64,000 nt of DNA from Lucifuga dentata. Lineage: Eukaryota > Chordata > Actinopteri > Ophidiiformes > Bythitidae. This document shows, piece after piece, positions 47,085-59,849 of this stretch. The stretch spans positions 1-64,000 of the forward strand of contig VXCM01001538.1 of the NCBI GenBank assembly GCA_014773175.1, written 5' to 3'. Under the pieces are notes generated by a model that made no database searches, was not told where the DNA came from, and saw only the letters and a program-made list of their open reading frames with translations. A program made the translations under genes and the position numbers. Positions within the stretch are counted from its first letter, which is position 1; each line of letters begins with the position of its first letter.

Positions 47085-48445
47085 TCTGGAGACTTTAGGG
47101 CCCCATGAGGCTGACAGAGGGGCCAAGAGCCAAAATGGCTGGCCCACACAGTTTGTATTTCCAGTTTCAGCTTTTCAGTCCGAGAAAGACTTAGAAGCAT
47201 GATGAGAGCAGAATAGACACCAGTTGAAAAATTCCCAAATGGATATCGTGGGATATTGCAAAATCATGGTGTGTTTGTGAGTTTGTCTCTTGTCCGTTTC
47301 TCTCTCATTTAATTCCACGACTGACTTCATTTTCATCTTATGTTTTTGTACTCTTCATCACTCTTCATCTCACTCTTGCTAATGATAGTTTCGCAGCCAG
47401 CTTCTCCTGACTGACATTTTTCCCCAGCATTCTGCTTTTTTTTGTTTTTTTTTCAGACAGACAAAGAGTTTAAAGGGTTAAACAGCATGGCATGAGTCAG
47501 ATATCAAACCAATGGAGCCGCACATGCACGGTGCACACGCTAATTGGTTCAACCACCATAGCTCCCCTAGAACTTTATATTTCAAAACTCAACACACTGA
47601 AGACAACTGTCATTAAAAAGTTGCTATTTTGTTAGTCAGTGGGCGAATCTACTCACACTGCTGAACTTCATAATTAGCACAAACAGATAACGTTAATGAA
47701 GCTGACATTAATCGGCAACACTGTAAGAATGAAACTGCCTGTGATTTAACACCAGATCCAAATTGATATGACCTTTAGAAAAAGCAGCTGCATGTGAAGA
47801 AACTAACGAATGTCTCATCGGGCTCCATTTCTTTTTTTTCTTTTTTTTTAAATCAGTGTTACATTAATGTTAATGTCTGCTTGTTTTGAACATCCAAAGA
47901 TTTTTCCATCGGTGATGATGCAAACTTACATGTTGTGCACATTTTTTGTTTTTTAACTCGCCTCCAGTTGGATGTAGCGTTTTGTTTTGTTCACAAAGAA
48001 CAGAACAAAACAAACAAAACAGCATCATCACACCATACAATTTTGAAAATAATCCTCACTGGCTGCAGCGCTTTACTTTATGGCAGCTGTGGGCAATTAT
48101 TGTGCTCCAGTATTTTATTGTTAGAGAGAATGGTAAGGATAGTGATAGCACAAGAGATTTTGAGGCATAGATTTGTGTCCATATGGTAGCACACACATAA
48201 ACAGAATGAGCTATCAGGATTATTCTATAGACTACTCTTACTTGGATTACACATTCTTAGACCGGCTGTCACTTTAGTATCATCCACGTGCCTATTTCCA
48301 TAAAAAAGATGTACCTGCACCTCCCAAACTTATTGGTTACTCAAGAAAACCACTAGAACATTGAGAGGTTCTTCTTGAGTTGGAATTTCATATTAATTTT
48401 ATGTGTGGCCAATGGCAATACTCATAACATAAAAATTATTTATAA
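47085..48445. other. bmerb1 3' flank
   Basis: Begins at the bmerb1 stop. It is mostly unique sequence, with no strong AATAAA signal recognised, so the 3' UTR end is unknown. Nothing else gene-like. Confidence 0.45.
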
Positions 48446-49279
48446 GGGCATTTTCAGACGTGTAATCTGCAGGCTCTGGTCCGAATCAGGAAGTATTGTT
48501 ACAATTTTGCATTTAGTGCTTGGTTTGGTTCAGTTTCACACAGGAAAAAATCTAATTGATTCAAAATATAGCAGAAAAAGTCATGTGATAATACTTGCTC
48601 TGCTCATTGGTCAGAAATGTTTGGGGGTGAGAGAAAATCAAAACAGGAAGAAGTTTGCTATTCAGGGATAACTAAATAACACAGAACAAAGAAGGAATTG
48701 GGATAGTTTCCTAGTCATAGTCATCATTTGGTCTATATACCAAGAAAACTATGGCAGCAGAAGCTGAATTTGACTTTAAAAGAACATGTAAAACCACATG
48801 TTGCTGCATGTTGCTTCACATTTTGTGAAGACTCCTGAACAGGAGAACAGAGCACATATTGAGCACATGCAACAACATGCTACCGTCAACGTGTTCATCT
48901 GAAGACATATTAGGTAAGCTTGAGACCATTTTTTAAGATTGTTACATCCTTCTCAAAGCATCAGTTTGATTTGCTAAGATGTAGTTTACTTTATGGTAAC
49001 ACACCTAGCCTTCTCTGGTTCTAGATCAATCAGTAGGTCAGGTTGCTGCTCTGTAGTTGTTTCAGAAGTAGTGCAAATTATGTTCAGACCACAAACAAAC
49101 TGCTCCAAAGTTTGTTTGGAACCAAACTGAGACCATCTCTTCAAGCTGGTGTTGGTTCAGGTGCCTTTTCTGAACCCGAGTATGATTGCTATGTTCATAC
49201 CTGCCCTAACAAACCGTACCAAGGGGTGAAATGAACCCTAGCCCTAATGAACCAGACCAAACCACGTGTGAAAATGCCC
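48446..49279. mobile_element. GGGCATTTTCA-ended transposon (834 bp), copy A
   Basis: GGGCATTTTCAGACGTG at the left and CACGTGTGAAAATGCCC at the right are inverted repeats with one mismatch. Interior words GAGAAAATCAAAACAGGAAG, AGCACATGCAACAACATG and GTAAGCTTGAGACC are shared with 52640-53890. No coding frame for a transposase. Class unassigned. Confidence 0.78.
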
Positions 49280-49583
49280 CAAATTACCAAACTGAATTTT
49301 ATCTCTTTAATTTTGACCAGTAAATGCATCAGATGATCACAGGACCCGCATTAGGGACCATTAGGTGTGTTCGCATGGCTCTTCAGCAGATACTGGATTC
49401 ATGATGTCCAGGATCTGGGCCATAGGGATGTTGTGGCCAATCAGACTCCACAGCAGCTCTCAGTTGCCAAGAAGAATGGTCACCATAGCAACCTTGTATG
49501 CCCCATATCTTTACAATGAGACACTGAAACAGGTTAGATGGACCAGAGAAATGACGGTTATGAATAAAATATTAGACGCATAC

Positions 49584-49732
49584 AAAAACAAATAAATAAT
49601 GATGTGTAACTAATGAAAGGCAAATGACAAACAGAATAGAGTTTGCTGTTTTGCTGATATTTGTTGATATTTTGAATTTAGGTAAGAGATCATATTCATT
49701 AGTTACACATCATTATTTATTTATCTGTTTTT
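49584..49732. repeat. 34 bp inverted repeat, possible foldback
   Basis: AAACAAATAAATAATGATGT..AACTAATGAA at 49584-49617 is mirrored by TTCATTAGTTACACATCATT..ATTTATTTATCTGTTTTT at 49695-49732, with about 77 bp between. Apart from a four-base insertion (ATCT region) the arms match. Confidence 0.85.
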
Positions 49733-49947
49733 GCAATTTTACAGTGAAGTTCTACCATTCTTGGGCTTCTGAAATTCTTTTATGTCTCTTTGGATAATGT
49801 CATAACTCTAAAGAGAGGAGGCTACATTGGTTGGCTTATAGCAATGTTCTGTCTCCCAGCTGAGAGTCCTTAAAATCAGTACACAAGTGTTTCTTTTTGT
49901 AATAATTTATATTTATTAAAACAAAAACAAATTTCTCAGCTGTCTCA

Positions 49948-50252
49948 NNNNNNNNNNNNNNNNNNNNNNNNNNNNNNNNNNNNNNNNNNNNNNNNNNNNN
50001 NNNNNNNNNNNNNNNNNNNNNNNNNNNNNNNNNNNNNNNNNNNNNNNNNNNNNNNNNNNNNNNNNNNNNNNNNNNNNNNNNNNNNNNNNNNNNNNNNNNN
50101 NNNNNNNNNNNNNNNNNNNNNNNNNNNNNNNNNNNNNNNNNNNNNNNNNNNNNNNNNNNNNNNNNNNNNNNNNNNNNNNNNNNNNNNNNNNNNNNNNNNN
50201 NNNNNNNNNNNNNNNNNNNNNNNNNNNNNNNNNNNNNNNNNNNNNNNNNNNN
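49948..50252. other. Assembly gap (305 Ns)
   Basis: Run of unknown bases of unverified true size, followed by a C run. Any feature here is invisible. Confidence 1.
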
Positions 50253-50332
50253 CCCCCCCCCAAACTCCTGCAGTAACACACTCATCTGTGTTTAACAAGT
50301 CCTTGAGATGGATATCTGGATACATCTGCCTG

Positions 50333-50712
50333 TTAAAGGATCATACCAGCCATTTTGCATGTTTGAGCCTAATATATTCAATTTTCATACATGTAATGTT
50401 ACTGACAATCATTTCCCAAAGCATACTACTGGAACAGTGAATTAAGAAAAATGTTTTTCCTACCTTCCAGACCGCCATTGGTTTCAGTTCACTCTGATGT
50501 GCTATTAAAATCAACTTGTTGATATTTGAAACATTCTTGGGATAGGTAATCTATCATCATGAACAAGGTGTGTATTCAGGATTTTTTCAAAGTTATGTAA
50601 TTTTAGCGTTTGAGTGCAATAAAAAGCATGGACTGATCTGAAAATGCTTCCTGTTGTCAGTTCTTCACTACAGCAAATTGAATATATTAGGCTCAAACAT
50701 GCAAAATGGCCT
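50333..50712 (+). mobile_element. TTAA-type MITE, copy 7 (shortened)
   Basis: TTAAAGGATCATACCAGCCA then TTTTGCATGTTTGAGCCTAA to the right end GGCTCAAACATGCAAAATGG. It is internally deleted and lacks the final TGGTCCTTTAA. Same subfamily as copy 1. Confidence 0.72.
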
Positions 50713-51274
50713 GACAATGAGCACTCATAAAGGCTTTGAGTCACACATCACCCAGCAACCATATCTGGTGCTACCATGGAGGTCAGTGGGATGTGGATGT
50801 GTGCCGCTTACATCAAAATAACAGGCATTCTACAACAGGGAAGATACTGCAGTTCAGAGAAAAGATTGCTGGTTTTGATTTAGTAACGTATAACAAGTGT
50901 CAGTCTGATTAGGTAGATTTTAAATAATACTGTTGTATCATGACAGAAGTAAAACCATCTTGCCTTGTAAAAAAAAAAAAAAAAAAANAAAAAAAAAAAA
51001 AAAAAAGCACAACCAATTGTAGCAAAACTCAGTTTAGAAGACAGATATACAGTATTTAGCTGACAGGTACTGCTGGATGACAAATATAAAATCTATCTGC
51101 TTTTGTATAATTATCAGTTTTTGGTCAAATATCACACAGCACTTAACTACAGATACATTTATCTATATATGTCTATTGATATGATTGACTTTTTCGCTAA
51201 AAACATCGCCCTGACAAAGGCCTTTGGGTCAAAATCTTCATCCAATGAGAACTTTTTGATGATGCATTTATGAC

Positions 51275-51760
51275 CAAGGACCATACCGGTAATTTTGCAT
51301 TTTTATGTCCAATAAATACGTACATGTTAAGTTATTGCCAACCATTTTCCAATACCATATTTTAGTTTTCTGTTTATTTTGCCAAATCCCCTAATCTTTC
51401 AAAATCTGTGGTTCAGATGACACATCCACCTTAAAATTCCATGTTTCACCTGCTACCATGTATGCCTGGATGTAGAAGGCACAGTCGTTTTTAATTTCTC
51501 AGTAAAAGCTGTCTTCTCCTGGGACTATATTCCCTGGCGGAGACATACATTTTCTTCTGTGCAGCTCCATATTGGATTGATAAAATTTTGTAACTTCAAC
51601 AAATTACTTATCTCAGTCATGTTTCAAGTATACAAGTTGATTTTAAGAGTGTATTGGAATGAACTGAAGCCAATGGCTTTCTGGGAGGTAGGAAAAGCAA
51701 TTCTAAAATGCACTGTAAGTTATTGGACTCAAACATGCAAAATCACCGGTGTGCTCCTTT
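51275..51760 (+). mobile_element. TTAA-type MITE, copy 8
   Basis: AAGGACCATACCGGTAATTT at the left to AAACATGCAAAATCACCGGT GTGCTCCTTT at the right, with the internal TTCTCCTGGGACTATATTCC and TGGCGGAGACATACATTTTC motifs. Confidence 0.78.
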
Positions 51761-52639
51761 CTGTTTACACATTTCAACGTTAAACACACAGTCCACACCT
51801 CCTGGAGAGTGTTAAATCCACTGTCAGCCCCCTGCAGGAGTATTTTCTCAGTAAAAGAAAAGTGAAAAAGACTTTCTCCTGGCTGATACATGGCGTAGCT
51901 GGAGAGAGTCGGAGAGAGAAAGGGATGTAAGAGAGACAACAAAGAAACTGAAAGTAAGAGGGAGAGAGAAAAATAGAGAAAGTGGGTGTGATAGTAAAGG
52001 GTACAGACAGAGAGAGTTAGAGGGTCTAATATTCAGTGTGAGTCATCCTCACAGAGACACTTAGATCCCACCAGACCAGCTCTCAGTTAACAACACTAAA
52101 AAAATCAGTGCAGGGTTGTCATTCAAACACCCTATTCCTCTACATTTTCTACACAACACACTGTGTGTAACGGGTGATAGTACAACTGTGTTTGTACACG
52201 TGTGACAAAGAAAGAGGAAGAAAATTAGTTTATTTGTTCAGTGTGGTTGTGTGTGTGTACCTGTGCTTATGTGTGTGTGTGCCTAGGAATGCAAGGATGA
52301 TGATGATGAGCACTACTGTAGCTGTGCTGCTTTGTTACTATGGTTACTTGTATTTTTGATGGTATACCCTCACCTCTTGTTTCATTTGATCATACAGTAT
52401 TAAGACTTTACTCTAAAGCAGAGACTGCATGCATTGTACTTTTATTGGGGAAAAACCTTTAACGACCTCTTCAAAATGGACAGGGTTCAGGGTTTTTAAA
52501 TGGTTTCAGTCAAGGATGCAAATGTAATAAAGTTAATTTTACCTCAAGTTTCACTGTCATTGTTACTATTAAACACAGAAGTTCAAGGTTGCAGTCTGTT
52601 TGCTGTTTTGAATCAGTAAATGAGTGTGTTGCTTTAGTT

Positions 52640-53890
52640 ATTTTTCCTTGGTTCATTTTAGTTTCACACTGAAAAGGTTTAAGTGAACCAAAATATATCA
52701 ACAAAAGTGAGAAAGCTTCTTATGCTGATTGGTCAGAAATGTCAGGGGGTGGGCACAAGAAAATCAAAACAGGAAGAAATTTGTGCCAGCAACATGGAAC
52801 AGAGACAGCTTATGCTACACTCGACAGACCTCCGAACTCAGATTTTTCCGACTTCTTATTTGGAAAAATGCGTTGGAATGGCATTTTAAGTCGGAGCTCC
52901 GGTTGGAAACTCAGACCAAAATTATCTACCCCAACTTACCGAGTATGACGTCACTCAACATGGCAGCACTGTGGAAGCGANACCAAAATTATCTACCCCA
53001 ACTTACCGAGTATGACGTCACTCAACATGGCAGCACTGTGGAAGCGAACTTTGTGAATGGAAATGATCAGCTAAAAGGCGAATAAAGTTTTTTTTTTCTT
53101 GTGTGAAATTGAAAGAAAAATGTCAGAATATATCGCCAAGTTAACTATTTTATATAATAATTGTTTGCCATTGATACATAAGTGTAAATAACTCCATATT
53201 ACTTCTCTGCACAAAGTTTAATACCCATTGTGCTTAATATCATTGTAAGACAACACAACCAAACAGTCCTGCAGTCTAACTTTACTTTAGTTAGCATTTA
53301 TTGCGCAGTTTAATTAATTTTACAGTATTTATTGGTGTTCAGCCATGCTTTTTTGATAACATTTGGCTGGAACGGTTTGAGGTTGGAAGTTGGAGCTTCC
53401 AACTGGGAAAAATTCGACTTCTGAGGTCTGTCNGCTGGAACGGTTTGAGGTTGGAAGTTGGAGCTTCCAACTGGGAAAAATTCGACTTCTGAGGTCTGTC
53501 GAACGAACGAATCATTTTAGCCATATACGAAGCAAACTATGCCAGCAGAATATTGACGACATCTCAACATCTCTTCGCTTTAAGTGAAGCTTAAAGCTAA
53601 GATGTGCTGCCTTCAGACAGCTAAACAGGAGAATGGAACACATATGGAGCACATGCAATGACATGACAACTTTCAACATGTTGATCCAAACATGTTTTGT
53701 AAGCTTGATGTATGTGCAACTTTTTCACTTTGCTATGGCTAATCAAAGTTGTAGTTTGCTCAATGTTAAAGGTGCACCTCAGACTTTCTGGATATAGATC
53801 ATGCACGAGATCAGTAGATCACCTTAGATCGTATTCACACATCACAAACCCTGCCAGAGTTCATTTGGGACCAGACCAAGACCCCTCCTC
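52640..53890. mobile_element. Transposon related to copy A at 48446, split by a second element
   Basis: The left part has TTGGTCAGAAATGTCAGGGG and GAAAATCAAAACAGGAAGAA; the right part has CAGGAGAATGGAACACATAT, GAGCACATGCAATGACATG and GTAAGCTTGATG. Both align in order with 48446-49279. The intervening 52811-53510 is a TAATGCTG-type element. Outer ends are decayed. Confidence 0.68.
52811..53510. mobile_element. TAATGCTG-type transposon, copy B (nested)
   Basis: Left end TATGCTACACTCGACAGACC, right end GACTTCTGAGGTCTGTCGAA. Interior CTTACCGAGTATGACGTCAC and AACATGGCAGCACTGTGGAA are the reverse of words in copy A (39827-40411). Two assembly duplications (Ns 52981 and 53433) inflate the length; the real element is nearer 570 bp. 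Confidence 0.75.
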
Positions 53891-53899
53891 AAAAGGCTC

Positions 53900-56493
53900 T
53901 CAATGTGGTTGTTGTGGTCCACCTGCCCAATCTTCTTAAATGATGCACAACATACTGCTGCTTTACTGTTTCTTGGGACTTGGGATTTAAAAATGCAGTA
54001 GTTTAAGAGTGTTAGTTGCACACTTCCAAAGTAACTTTTCAAAGTGACACAGACACACAGAATGTAGTAACATCGCTTCAAAATTTGCCACAGTGTGGTT
54101 TCCCTTTTCTAAAGTAGCTATAAAGGAATTATAATAACATTTATCCATGGAGGCAACTGAGAGCAAAGCAGTTATTCAGTATCCGGATTGCAAATCTGTT
54201 AAAAAATTAATTATCTTGATATTTAAATTTTTATTTTTAAGATGCATTTGCATATTGCAGGAAGTCTCTCAGATATAACAAACATAAAGGTTTTTGTTTT
54301 ATATAATGCAGTGTGCTTCATATGTGGGATTTTATGATGATATATTCATTCTTGCATCTCAAATCTCTTTCATATGGGTTTTTGGCTTGCACTGAGATGA
54401 AAGCTATTCTTTATTAGCTCTGAATATTACAAACAAAGTCACTGATGTGAGTTTATAGCTGCACACAATTGTTTTTTAGATCAAATTAATTGGAAAATGG
54501 CTTTTATTACATAAGTTTGTAAAACTTAATTTAAAGAGGATGCAGCTCAAAGAGGGTTTCAGTGGTGTGGGGACCTCATTTCTAAGTCTAGTGGTCTTAG
54601 ATTTTATGTGACCACTATGTCCTCAGGGACCTTGTATGACATGCATGTCATGCCTCTCTCTCNCTCTCTCTCTCTCCCCCCAGTGTTTCCTGCCTCTCTC
54701 ATGTCAGCTTTCAAATGAAGAACAAATACCCAAAAATGAACAAAAAAAGATCATCTTTTAATTGGATTAACATTTTTGAAGCCACTTGTTCGAAAGCATC
54801 TACTCTGTCTGCTGAAGTGCCCTTCAGCAAGCTGCTTCTAAAGCTAAGCCTTCTTCAAGTACTTATCACCATGGATACCGGGTGCAGAAAATGTGAAATA
54901 GGAAGTCTGCAAACATGTATAAATGATATGTAATTACATATTTGTTGTCCCCACTCACTATTGCTGGTTCTAAGCTTATTCTCACCTTATTCTATTTTTC
55001 AGGCACTTGTCCTGCAAGACAAATGTATGCAGCTCACTGAACAGAAACTACTTCCTTCAGTGTGATTCTTTTGTTTGTTTTTTTTTAATGGTATCATTAT
55101 TCATAATAATTTCCCTTTGTTAAGACAGGTTTAGAGCATCCACCGTCAGAGTGCAGTGACTAATTTGAAATATTTGATTCTCCAAGATCGCAGGATTGCT
55201 GCATGTAATGCCCTCAAAATGTTTTCATGAGAGGCTTTGCATGTTTGATGAGTTTACAGAGTGGACTGAGAACTGTCATGCTGCAAAGTTGGCAAGTCTG
55301 AAATGTATAATTACATCTCTGCAGAAGTCTGGACACCAGCTGGATTCAGCAACTAGCTTCCTACCTGTTCCTCTCTCAACCTCCCTGGAAGGGAATGTTT
55401 TCTTGTTTTGTTTTTGTCAGAAACATTTTGCGAGATTGTTCTTACATCATGCTACCCTACATAAAACTGCATATTTCAGCATTTTTAACTGATGATAATA
55501 AATGCAATATGTGATGAAAATGGAACAACTGAATGGAGCCGGTTTGTCACAGCATCAGATAATAGGATGCAGATAAAAATAAGCTTGCTAAAGCTAAAAC
55601 TGCAACAGGTAATGAATATAAAAACCAAACAATATGCAGCAAAGTGACGTGTCCAGATGGGTAAATTTGCCCAAATAGTGAGAGATGGGTGAGGAGTGGC
55701 ATTTTAGAGGAGTTCCATATTGGTGCTAAGAGTTGGTAAAAAGCTCCTCATGGTGTTTTTGTGCAGGCCGATCTGCTGTGAAGAACTTACTGGAACACTT
55801 CTTTGATGCTAGCAGGACCAGAACTATCTGTCCTGGCTAATGAATAACCCTCCTCACATCTGAGCACGGAGGATGTCAGCTGGTGATGTGCTGGCAGCTG
55901 GAGCCCGCTGGCATCCTGAGCTTTCATATGTTCATTATTTGACCAGAAGTAAAGGTGTGTGATGGTGATGATGATGACGATGATGAGCTTAAGGAAAAGT
56001 AATTCCAAACTTTTTGTCCTAACTTCTTCCAAGTCCATGTCATACTGTTTCATGTCTGGTGTTATCTCTCTCTTCTGTCCTGAGGTTTCTAAATGACACA
56101 AACTCTCAACATCACAGTCATCGTGAGAGAGCAGTTCCACCGCCTTTACTTGACAGGTCACCACATTCCATTAACTCCCTCCTAAAGTCACAAACATGGG
56201 AAACAAAATTGATTTCCTCTCTTTTAAAAAAGAAAGTCTGAGTTATGCCCCAGCCAATCCTCCCTCCCTCACTGTCTGTCTGCTGCCACTTTTCTCTCAT
56301 CTCACCCTCCCAATGTGTCCTCGAAAGGCTCCCCAGCATCACCAGCATCACCAGCTAAATAATCAGATGGTTCAGATGCAGCGGGCTGCCAGGTCCTGCC
56401 TCTCTCATTAAGTCAAGGAGTAACTTCATGTAAATATGTGTCTGCCTGCAAAAATGCAATAATCAGCCTCCTGCTAAAGTAGTCATGAAGTGT

Positions 56494-56545
<52 letters not shown>

Positions 56546-57113
56546 CCTTTTTATCATGGAATAACTGATCCCTTTTTCTCTATTCTGCTGACATCTTATG
56601 TCTTGTTTATATAAACTATTCCTTAGCTATTATTTCTTCACCTTGTGCAGCGTAATCATTGCTTAGATTGGATCCAGATCACTCTGCAATTGTAAACCCT
56701 TTCACTTATGATTTGCTGTTAAAGTAAATGAAGATGATTTTGTTTTGGAAGGCACCGTAAATCATCCTAGATTAAAATATTGGGCCCATTCTGAAAGTGT
56801 AATTGTTTTAACTACATGGGGCTTTGTTACAGTCAGACTGCAAATGAACCAGTTAAATAGCCAATATATCTCACATTTACTGCTGTGATTGTCTAATAAA
56901 CATATCAGCACTACAAGTAGCGAAAATACACATTATTATCCAGCGTGGGAGTTTTGGTGCTTTATTGACACTCTGTGAAGTTTAATAAATTCACATCAAT
57001 TTATCCATAAAAATTTCTGTTTGTTAAAGCTGATTCTGAGAATATTTTCCTGTAAAGTTGTTAGATTATTGAGAAGATGGCGTAGAATCTACTGTTTAAG
57101 GATTGCCTGGACA

Positions 57114-57146
<33 letters not shown>

Positions 57147-57404
57147 GATTATATTCAAATATATATATATTTGAATATAAAATGGTTGCAAGTAGAATGC
57201 CTTGTAAATAACAAGAAATGGAATAAATAAAATAAGCCAATTTTTATCAAAGTAAAGGAAAAGATCAAGGAAGTGTTGAGATGATACAGCATGAATACTG
57301 CTTACTCATAAGCATTATAATGGCTTCTGTCATTGTCATGGTAACAGGTGTCAGCTGAGAACATTATGTTCTATGTGATACCCAACAAAGGCATCTTACT
57401 GTTC

Positions 57405-57407
<3 letters not shown>
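53900..57407. other. Intergenic DNA, no gene recognised
   Basis: Contains a CT tract at 54652-54676 broken by an N, a (TG)n-(GA)n tract at 56494-56540, and (TAT)n at 57115-57146. Several 60-125 codon open frames lack splice sites, conserved motifs or family resemblance. Confidence 0.5.

Positions 57408-57452
<45 letters not shown>
57408..57452. repeat. (CA)n microsatellite
   Basis: About 22 CA units downstream of bmerb1. Confidence 0.95.
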
Positions 57453-57460
<8 letters not shown>

Positions 57461-57569
57461 ACTGCTTTGTTGAACTCTCTCCTGCAGTGTGCACAGCTGC
57501 ATTGCAGTACAGGTGGATGAGTCATTCTCCACAGATTTTAGGTAGCATACATATGGTCATTGGGACCAT

Positions 57570-57700
57570 GACAGCGCTGGAAGAAATAATTCAGTTCTAT
57601 ACTTAAGTAAAAGTATCACAAAGGTAAAACAGTCAAAATTGTACTTAAGTATCCAATGTAGAAGTACTCATTGTGAATAATGGTAAATCATTAAATGTTC
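57570..57700. mobile_element. Degenerate hAT-type repeat fragment
   Basis: TTCAGTTCTATACTTAAGTA then AAAGTATCACAAAGG and AAAATTGTACTTAAGTATCC are characteristic of the same widespread teleost hAT-derived vocabulary as the 3130-3300 fragment. No ends preserved. Confidence 0.45.
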
Positions 57701-59801
57701 AACAAAACTGGAGATACCATGTCATGTGACCTTGTATACTTAATTCTAAAAGTTCCCAAACATAAATGCAGATAAGAAGGCTTTAATCCAAAATTGGAGA
57801 TACAGGTTCAAAAACTTATTTCTGCAAGCATAAAGTAAGTTTTTTTTTTTCTTTTTTTTTTTANGCTCAAATCATTTGCTTCAGAGGGATGATCTTGTTT
57901 TATTTGCAGTTGCTGCAGTCCCAAGGATGTCCTCACAGACAAGGACTTACACTGTAAATTCACTGAATTATTCTAAGCAAGTTGTTAAAAAAAAAAAAAA
58001 AAACTCCACAGAGCAAAAATACTTTTCCCCAGTTCATGTTTTCTTGTATCACACTTGCTGACAACACACACTCGCATAGACCTGTGGGTTGGGGTGAAGG
58101 GTAACCTTATAGACCTTATACAACCAATTAACTGGAGTCACACATCCTTTTCTCCCTGCTGTTTCTTAGCAACAGGCCAATAACCTGCAGAGAGGAGTCT
58201 AAACATTTAATTATCCTACATGAGTGACATCGTGTCATGTAGAGATTGATGTCATGCATTCAGTGGATAAGCTGGTGGAAACACCCCACAGCTGTCACTC
58301 ACACTCACCATTCTCAGAGGATTCATGCAAGTAGATTCATACACTCAGTTCCTTTAGTGATAACAAAAGAAACTAAGCTAATGTAACTAAACATGCTTAT
58401 TTAGTAAATTATTAATTGTGAATAATTACATCACAATCAATACGTTTTTATTTTTGCTTTTTCTGATTTACAGATGTGTGTTTTGCATCTGAGATGTTGG
58501 AATCAACAACTTTCCCACTCACAAAAGTGCTGCCAAATAACTTCAATAACTTCAATCTAACTTGCATTTAATGAAAGTTGAAAAATGAGAATCTGTTCTG
58601 CAGCACAGCAGTGTTTTTTTTTTTTTNTTTTTTTTTTTTGTTTTGTTTTTTGGGGGGGGTTTTTTGGGTTTTTTTTTTGAGAAACATGCATAATGTGCAA
58701 ACAATTGACACCTATATCCATAGTTCTATATCTGTAGTTCTACAGGTTTCGCCAAATATGGCACGAGTCTTGGCATTGTGCTTTGATTATATTCAGCTGC
58801 CTATTGCTCATCGTGCTGCTATGATCATTATCTCCTGTTTGGATTTCCAGACTTATGTTTCTTCATCTGCACCTCCAGCTGCTGTCTTTTCCTCTTACAG
58901 TCTGATCAGCTATTCCCTTTATATCTGCTTTCTTTCGGCTCAAATCTGTTCACACATTCCCCTTTTCCAACAAGTGAAATGAATAGAGAAGACAATTTGT
59001 GTATGACATGTTCAAAATAATTTCATATTTTACACTTGTTAGTTTGTAGAAAATGTGTTTAGCTGTTTTTTGTGGATACAGATACAGATATTTGATGGGA
59101 AGTCCCACAAACTCCCTGTTCAGTTATAACGAAGGTGTGTTGCTTTACCCTTTTTGTTGTTCTTTGTTAGAGCAACAAGACATCTTTGGCTGCAGTGGTT
59201 ACTATGGAAATGATCAAACACCCCCATTCCTTTTCATGGCAAGGAACAAGAGAGAAACTGACAAGGAAATTACATGCCTCAGTACATCCACCTTCCTAGT
59301 ACTCCACTGTGGACTTCTTGAACCTCAATTAATGTCAGTATTATTGTACTGTATGAAGACAGAAATTCCCATGCTGTTACAGACCATGAAATACCTCCCT
59401 TTTACTCAACTATACACTGTGAAAATTACAGAACTGTTGCAGCTGTGCTTGTTGAATCTGAGAGATTTGCCTCTGACAGCAGCATTCACTGTGTGGTTTT
59501 TCCTGGAAGTCATGGCCAACAGACTAACTAAGAATGACTGGATTGGCCAATTTCCTCTAGTTACTCTTCTGGAATTTATGCTGAGGTGTGGGGCTAGCTT
59601 CTTAGTTTCTCTGTAAGTAAGAGGCAGAGAAAACACACACATACTGCATATAGGCATGTGCATAAATGGGAAGTATTTCCAGTACATAATAGAAATACTC
59701 CCAGGTGAATTATACACATCTGTGCTGTGTAATACACAAAACTCTAGCATGCTACTAATTTCTATATTTTTGTGGTCATTGATTGCATATACATGTGTGT
59801 G

Positions 59802-59846
<45 letters not shown>
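57701..59846. other. Intergenic DNA with one long open frame of unknown meaning
   Basis: Holds T/A homopolymer joins at Ns 57864 and 58627. A 187-codon frame at 59053-59616 (+) is the longest gap-free one in the window. It is leucine- and cysteine-rich with no motif I recognise. It is not called as a gene. Confidence 0.45.

Positions 59847-59849
<3 letters not shown>

Noticed and set aside
46931..47200. 89-codon minus-strand ORF
   Set aside because: Antisense shadow of the last bmerb1 exon and its flanks.
58578..58982. 134-codon ORF starting with a poly-F stretch
   Set aside because: Begins in a T homopolymer broken by an N; no motif or homology, so treated as chance.
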